From: Hypericum androsaemum
Taxonomy: Eukaryota; Streptophyta; Magnoliopsida; Malpighiales; Hypericaceae
NCBI GenBank assembly: GCA_963995505.1
Contig: OZ023192.1
Coordinates: 11,267,001 to 11,331,000, forward strand
Length of the DNA: 64,000 nucleotides
Reading direction: 5' to 3'
The notes below the pieces were generated by a model that was not told the origin of the DNA, did no database searches, and was given only the letters and a program-made list of their open reading frames with translations. Made by a program: the position numbers and the translations under genes. Each line of letters begins with the position of its first letter. The stretch's first letter is position 1. This document shows, piece after piece, positions 58,569 to 64,000 of the stretch.

Positions 58569-60167
58569 TGGCCCGTTCAAGTCCTATCAAACAATATCTA
58601 AATTGTTTCTTGTTGTCCTAAAATATATATTTTTTTGTTGGAACGTTCCTGAAAAAAAGACAAAGGTAGACCCCTTTTCTTAGAACCTTGTTTTGTCGAA
58701 ATTTGGAAAAATCAGAGGCGCCATAACTAAAAGCATATAGTATTTGCTATGCATGTAACTCAGGAAAATTAGGAAGGACGAATGAGATTCCCCCTTTCAA
58801 AGCTGAACATTGTGTATAGTATAGATTGAAATAATTACTCACTAAATTGTTTTGGTGCATATCAAATATAAGAAAGTGATTTTGGACGTCTAATGATCAT
58901 CTCTTCGAATCCTTGTGCCCAAAGAAAATTTTAATACCATATTAACTTAAACATACAAAGTCAAAACTTTACAAGTTATAAACGAACGCAATATAATGTT
59001 ATTTTCGTAATAAATAGACCGGCTTCGACGAGGTTTGAGTTTTTCTGTCATTCGAATGAGACAAGAAGTCGGAAAAAACACTGCAGATTCCTGGGTCATG
59101 GCATAGAGCTTCAGCATTCTTTCAAAAAAAAAACGAAGACAAGAGAGACCAGCGAATCTCATTTGCTTTGTGTAGAATACAGCAAATACAGCAACCACAG
59201 TCTTTTCTTGGTTGTCTTGAAAAGATAAAAGCGAGGACCTGTACCAAACTAATATGCGTTTTTTCCGTAATTTTCTTATTGAGAGTCGTATATTATTAAA
59301 TTTTATTTAAGAATGTTTCTCTCAATAATATATATTCTATTGACAAAACTTTAACCTATTAAGAGCCACGTATTACCGATTCATACTTAATAATAGTTCT
59401 CACGATGATAGATATTTTATTAATAAGATTTTAACTCAAGACCGGAAATCTAAGTATCTTGATTAACTAATATGTCCTTTACCTGTAAAAGTAACATTGT
59501 TTGTTTCACCAGTCCCTATAAACAGTCTGGAATTTCCTCTGCTTCAGATCCAACATTCCACTGCCCAACCCTTTAGCTAAAGTCCTTTTAGGGCTTATGT
59601 CCTTAGCCTTGCCTTCATTTCTCGGACATTTCATTTGACAATCACAACTCTCTCCGACAAAAAAATTCATAAGCTCTGATGTCTGAGCAATCAAACCTAC
59701 AAATTTGACTGTCCGTACTCGTTTGGAACTTGCTCATGGTCGAGCCCATCTAGAAGATACTCATCGATTTGAAATTCATCATCAATGAACTCTTCCCATT
59801 AATTTGAGTAAATGAGACACTCCTTCATTATCTCCACCCCTGAAAATTGTTACTATTTTTTCTTTTACTGTTCAGAAAATTCATACCGATCGATTATTCA
59901 AGATTCGAACCCCGCAATGTTGGAAAACGCTTTTTTCAAACTCGAGATACTCTATGCCAATTGATCTTAGTTATTAGGGCTGGAAAATTGTCATCGTTTC
60001 ATGATGGTAAGCTTGGACTTTTTTTTTAATGAGTAAATTTTATTTATCCAAAGAAAATATATAGCAGTAACCAAATTTGTTATTAGTTTCACCAGGTAAT
60101 GCTCATCATTTCCTTTGCAAGCATTTCATATATGAGGTCTTTTGTTCCCTTTGTTGTTTTTGGAAAA
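58569..60167. other. Intergenic DNA
   Basis: 59275-59435 contains an approximately 80-bp unit repeated twice with divergence (ATTGAGAGTCGTATATTATT / ATTAAGAGCCACGTATTACC, both running to AAAACTTTAAC / AAGATTTTAAC). No gene supported. Confidence 0.45.
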
Positions 60168-60345
60168 TAGGCGTGCAGTATGAAAATTCAAAACCGCCAA
60201 ACCAAATATAACTACGACACTGCCGAACTGATAGTTTTAAGTGCAACTGTGACACCGACGTTTTAAATTTCTGTGATAAGCTACGTTGATGTCGTTTTTA
60301 ATTAATCGGCCAAAATCGTGACACCGACCTAAACTCACAACCATA
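60168..60345. mobile_element. Decayed copy of a TAGGGGTGAG-type hAT MITE
   Basis: The left end TAGGCGTGCAGTA and the right end ACTCACAACCATA resemble the termini at 37641 and 38412. The interior repeats GTGACACCGAC words as in the 772-bp MITE. No target duplication survives. Confidence 0.45.
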
Positions 60346-60733
60346 CCTCACATATAATATCGTAAAGTTCCGTTCGGAATCATAAATGTGTCAAGTTTCA
60401 GACCTGCTTTTTGTCTTCAAGTTATGTAATGGAGCGTACCATCAACTTTTGTACCGTGCCCTTGCTTGTAGATGCAATCCTTTAGCAGAAAAAAATATAT
60501 TTGAAAGTCATACATTTCTCAGCTTTTGTATACTCTCTATACAATCCTTTTAACCCATTTACAAGTTCCACTCTTAAATATGTGTGGAGTTCATGAATAA
60601 TCCATCTTCCTCATTCTGCATGATAAGATCAAATACACATGCTACTGTAAAAGGCACTTGGTTTTATGGCCCTTGTTCCGAAACACGGAATGGAGGCTCT
60701 AGTGCAAGTGTACCTTTTAAGGACTCATTGCCA
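60346..60733 (-). other. Likely 3' untranslated region of the CIA30-domain gene
   Basis: This is the region just downstream of the stop codon of the minus-strand gene. No clear poly(A) signal was singled out. Confidence 0.35.
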
Positions 60734-63700
60734 TTACACGGGTACGGGGGTGCGCTCTAGCTGCTCTTTTCCGGTAATGCCATCCTTCAACTCTTTGAAA
60801 TACACATCGTAGTTCTTCTCGGGTGGAGGGTTTTCCGGGTCGACGGTAAACGGTTCGCTAAATGGAACCACACTTTTAACCTGGGGAAGGAAAGCATTTG
60901 CATGAAGTTGTGAAAAGGCAGATTAAAGCGGATGTTGCACCATAAAGTAGATAGAATTAACACCTCAAAGGTCTTGTCTAATGCGTATGGACTTTCTAAA
61001 GCGGCAATGCATATTCGAGCAATCTCTTCTCTGGATATTTTACCCTGTGCGCATACAAAAAAAGCTCACAAACCCATCATTCTGGCATAAAATAACTCAC
61101 GATCTGCTTGGAAGTACATATGGAAATGCTCTGCACATTTGTTCCTATACCGTTATATTGTCTCCTTGATCGAAAATGAGATCGGCACCAGCTGGCTCCT
61201 CAGTCAATGCACAAGGCCTGACAATTGCATACGGGATACCACTTTCACGAAGTAGATCCTCACCCTGTCATGAAGCTCTCAACTATTAGACGCACATATG
61301 ATCAGAAAACAGTCCGAGCTTGTTAACATCGAAAAGTAAATTATACTTGACATCTTGATCGTACACTTGTATTCGATTATGGAGTCACTAGTTTTAATCC
61401 GAAGGTAATAAAGTTTGCGCATCACAAACATACACACAAAAATAGTTACCTTCAACTTATATGTGAGAATAAAATCCAATTCCTTGTTCAAGCGAACTGC
61501 GGGAGGTTGTTTACTCAGATCTAGACCAGGTCTCTCGGGTCTGGTGACTCCCGCAGAACCGACATGTACAAAACTGCAAGTGCAAATGATAAGTGGATTT
61601 GACAAACAGGATTTGGAACAACCAGAAAAGGATAATGAACAAAAAAATTGGCACCTGGGTGTTACAGGTTCCTTCAGAAACGCCTTTACACTTGATACAG
61701 GAAGTTCGAATGGCCCCTCCTTGAAAGTTGGATTCAGTTTTCCATCGTATTCAAATTTGCTGAACATGAGCTGAAATAGTGTTTTATGAAGAGTTTGGAT
61801 CCATTAGCCAGAGGCATGAGACAGGTGCATCCAAATGGGTACAGGTAAGATGATACAATTGTTACATGCCTGCAGTGAGATTATATTGCTTGAATCAAAT
61901 GGTGGTGCATCCGGTACAGTCCGAGCTCGAAAAATAGGCCTCAGCGAAGAAAATGGAAGGCGTATCTGGATGAGGAAAGTTCCATCAATAATGAAGATAT
62001 TGAACTGGAATGGAATATATGTTGAAGCTTATGACATAACTCACCGTTTGCCATTGGTCATTGACAGTGTCAAAGCCTACAGTATAACCAACAGTGTCCC
62101 AATCTCGACTTGTGCGAACTATTAGCTTATAACGACGACCATCACCTTTGACTCGTAGTTCCAAACCTTCATAAGCTGAGAGATCCGCTGGCACTTCAAA
62201 ATTCTGGAAAAATGAAACTGATGGAACATCATGCTCTAATACAATAACTAAATAATAACGAAATTTCGAATGGTGTGTCATTGGAAAACTATGGTCATTA
62301 AGTTAAATTGCTACTCGATGAAGAGATAAACAGCCCGAGTGATATTACCCTTGTTCTAACACTAGTGAAGCCACCATTATTTGCGGTGGAGACTACGCCT
62401 GAAGACAAACAAAATTTGGCATTAAATTAGATATAAAACAAGTAAAAAGCATTCACAGTAGCCAACAGCGGGACAAGAATAAACGCTGGTGTAGGGAACA
62501 CTCATAAGCAGCTGAATATTTGCGGAACAGACCTTTGAATAGCCCAGTAGGTCCTCCATTCTCCCCTCCGGTTGTGTCGATCTGAAATGTGCTTTCACTA
62601 ACACCGCCCATTACAACGTCGTCCAAAGCACCCCAAGGAAGATCTTTGAATTGATTTTCTATGAAATAGGAAGATACAGAAAGAAAATTAGTCAAATTTG
62701 CACCTTATGGGAGAAATATTATTGCAGTCTTTCTTGCTCGATTAAGTGTGAATGGCAGAAAAAAGAGACAACGAACTATATCATTCTGATGCATGCTAAT
62801 CCAGAGCTATTACAAGCGATAAGGAAGTAACATGACACTAGTTCAAAACAGAAGATTTGACGGAAAATTTATAAAAACGGGAACCTTCGTGGCTTAACAC
62901 TCTAGTGACATCATAGCAATATAAGGGGATCAAATATAACTCACCTTCACATCCAAAAAGTAGTTTTCCATAACGGAGCCCCACACTCTCCTTAACAGCA
63001 TTAATCAAATTCTTCATGCCAACATACTCCACCATTTCAGGCGAATCACCTTTTATCTGCATTTGCTCACACAAAGCTATAAATTTGAGCCTCCATAACG
63101 AAGTTCGAATCTGAGTTAATAAAGGCCATGGGGCTCCATACCTCTGGTTCAAAGAACTTGATACCCTGTCCAAAGAAAGTAAATCGAAGTTAGAATTACT
63201 AGAGTGTAAAGCCAAAGGAATCAGTTATAAGATTGATCTAATCCAACATTAAGAAAGAAAAGAGGAGATGCTATACTTGGCTATACTTTGCCCTGTCTGG
63301 AGTGTCTCCTTCCTTCGGTCCGACAATGACGGAAGCAGCGTTGATGACTTTCCTCACTCCCTTGAAGTATTCGGGGGACAAGGTACTCTCTTTAGTAAGG
63401 TCTCCAATCACCTAGTAACAACAACACATCAAGGAAGAATAGAAACAATCCGATAAGATTGCAAAATAAGGCATTGAGATGCATGCGAATAAGTAATATG
63501 GCAGTTATAAGATAGAATACCGAAAACAATGAACCAAAGATATGGAAACTAATCACTTTGAAAGCAGTTTATACAACATTCTTAGCAGCACCGAAAATAC
63601 TCCATCTACTCACGGACAATCAGCAGGTACTGGGAAATCAAAGAAGCCATTAAGACAATTTCTTCTATTCTCACAGCAACATAATGCCGAAACATAGCAG

Positions 63701-63900
63701 TTTTCTTACATAATTGGTCGACTATATGATGACAGGATATGACAGTGCATTCATTGTTCACCATTAATAAACAACATGTTTTGGTGTATAAGGTCATCCT
63801 CCTGTCTTTTCTGTTCTTTTCTTTGGAGAAAAAGGGTCAGCTTGCTTACCATGTCAATCTCCGAACCCAGCATCTTTTTCGCCTTTTCTTCATTTCGAAC
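60734..63900 (-). CDS. Rossmann-fold protein with CIA30 domain (At4g18810-like), 3' 13 exons
   Basis: Thirteen exons, all in frame, encode the last 444 residues: 63900-63850, 63411-63277, 63165-63142 (24 bp), 63056-62945, 62658-62533, 62398-62349, 62203-62045, 61965-61870, 61770-61655, 61573-61450, 61264-61151, 61044-60964, 60880-60734. The order is an NAD(P)-binding part (VRNEEKAKKMLG, then VIGDLTKE and INAASVIVGPKEGDT), then a CIA30/NDUFAF1-like beta domain (WGALDDVVMGGVSES, LELRVKGDGRRYKLIVRTS, LPFSSLRP), then the returning Rossmann half (FVHVGSAGVTRPERP, RESGIPYAIVRPCALTEEPA). The CIA30 insertion splits the SDR-like fold. This is the plan of At4g18810, a relative of the photosystem II assembly factor HCF173; a plastid role is inferred. 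The 5' exons and any transit peptide lie beyond the window. One intron uses a GC donor. Confidence 0.93.
61771..61869 (-). other. GC-AG intron of the CIA30-domain gene
   Basis: The donor is CTGCAG|GCATGT (61869-61868 = GC) and the acceptor is ATTTCAG. Only this donor keeps the ISLQ-LMFSKFEYDG junction in frame; the nearby GT three bases further on would shift it. Confidence 0.85.
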
Positions 63901-64000
63901 CTGAAGCATGCAATGTCCAAAGAGGTAAACTACCAGATGTTGCTGTGAAATTAAAAGATCGACAAAAGGACCCTAAAGTTTTCCAGAGCTCAATACCAAT
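63901..64000 (-). other. Intron at the window edge
   Basis: The acceptor CATGCTTCAG ends at 63901. The remaining 100 bases are AT-rich and contain no exon of this gene that I can identify. Confidence 0.6.

Noticed and set aside
59506..59694. 62-codon minus-strand frame
   Set aside because: No domain, no splice support and average composition; probably chance.
60734..63900. Identification of the minus-strand gene as HCF173
   Set aside because: It shares the SDR plus CIA30 plan, but the motifs (WGALDDVVMGG, FVHVGSAGVTRPERP, the PFTVDPENPPPEK C-terminus) fit the At4g18810 type rather than HCF173.

Overview
This is nuclear DNA from a flowering plant, most likely a eudicot. It is AT-rich, its genes are split by GT-AG introns, it carries plant-specific gene families (WRKY IIe, ACT-like bHLH, GeBP), and it is crowded with decayed transposable elements. 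Species cannot be fixed from the sequence. No bacterial-type operons, CRISPR arrays or intact RNA genes were seen.

Host genes: (1) a truncated GeBP-like reading frame at 1889-2161 that runs straight into a 22-bp minisatellite; (2) a three-exon atypical bHLH gene with a C-terminal ACT-like region at 9698-10756 (+), whose second intron holds a decayed piece of plastid 16S rRNA; (3) a complete three-exon WRKY group IIe gene (WRKY65/69 type) at 41449-42671 (+); (4) a two-exon gene for a 114-residue protein I cannot name at 53741-54203 (+); (5) the last 13 exons of a plastid-type Rossmann/CIA30 protein (At4g18810-like) at 60734-63900 (-), which continues past the right edge.

Mobile DNA makes up most of the rest. 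6183-7616 is a Pack-MULE (9-bp target duplication) carrying the first two exons of a splicing factor gene (NTR1/STIPL1, the TFIP11 homologue). 8482-8829 and 37641-38412 are hAT-type MITEs with the same TAGGGGTGAG ends and perfect 8-bp duplications. 14289-22736 is a full-length but mutated Ty1/copia element (-) with 504-bp LTRs, AGGCC target duplications and an extra open reading frame upstream of gag. 26176-27480 is a second MULE. 27499-32700 is a Ty3/gypsy gag-protease remnant (+) split by a copia deletion derivative (28526-32132, -). 34456-40470 is a third copia element (+), itself hit by a MITE. Two Emigrant-like MITEs (32745-33320, 52670-53180), a LINE remnant (55157-57850, -) and a poly(A)-tailed retroposon (50353-51503) complete the list.

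The least expected structures are a pair of related terminal-inverted-repeat elements (23929-24381 and 58237-58568), each carrying a version of one 22-23-bp minisatellite; the copia leader reading frame (20392-20904); and the plastid 16S fragment lying against a splice acceptor. A 0.7-kb direct duplication downstream of the WRKY gene preserves the empty site of a hAT insertion. The host genes are not functionally clustered; the window is a gene-poor, transposon-rich stretch with isolated genes.
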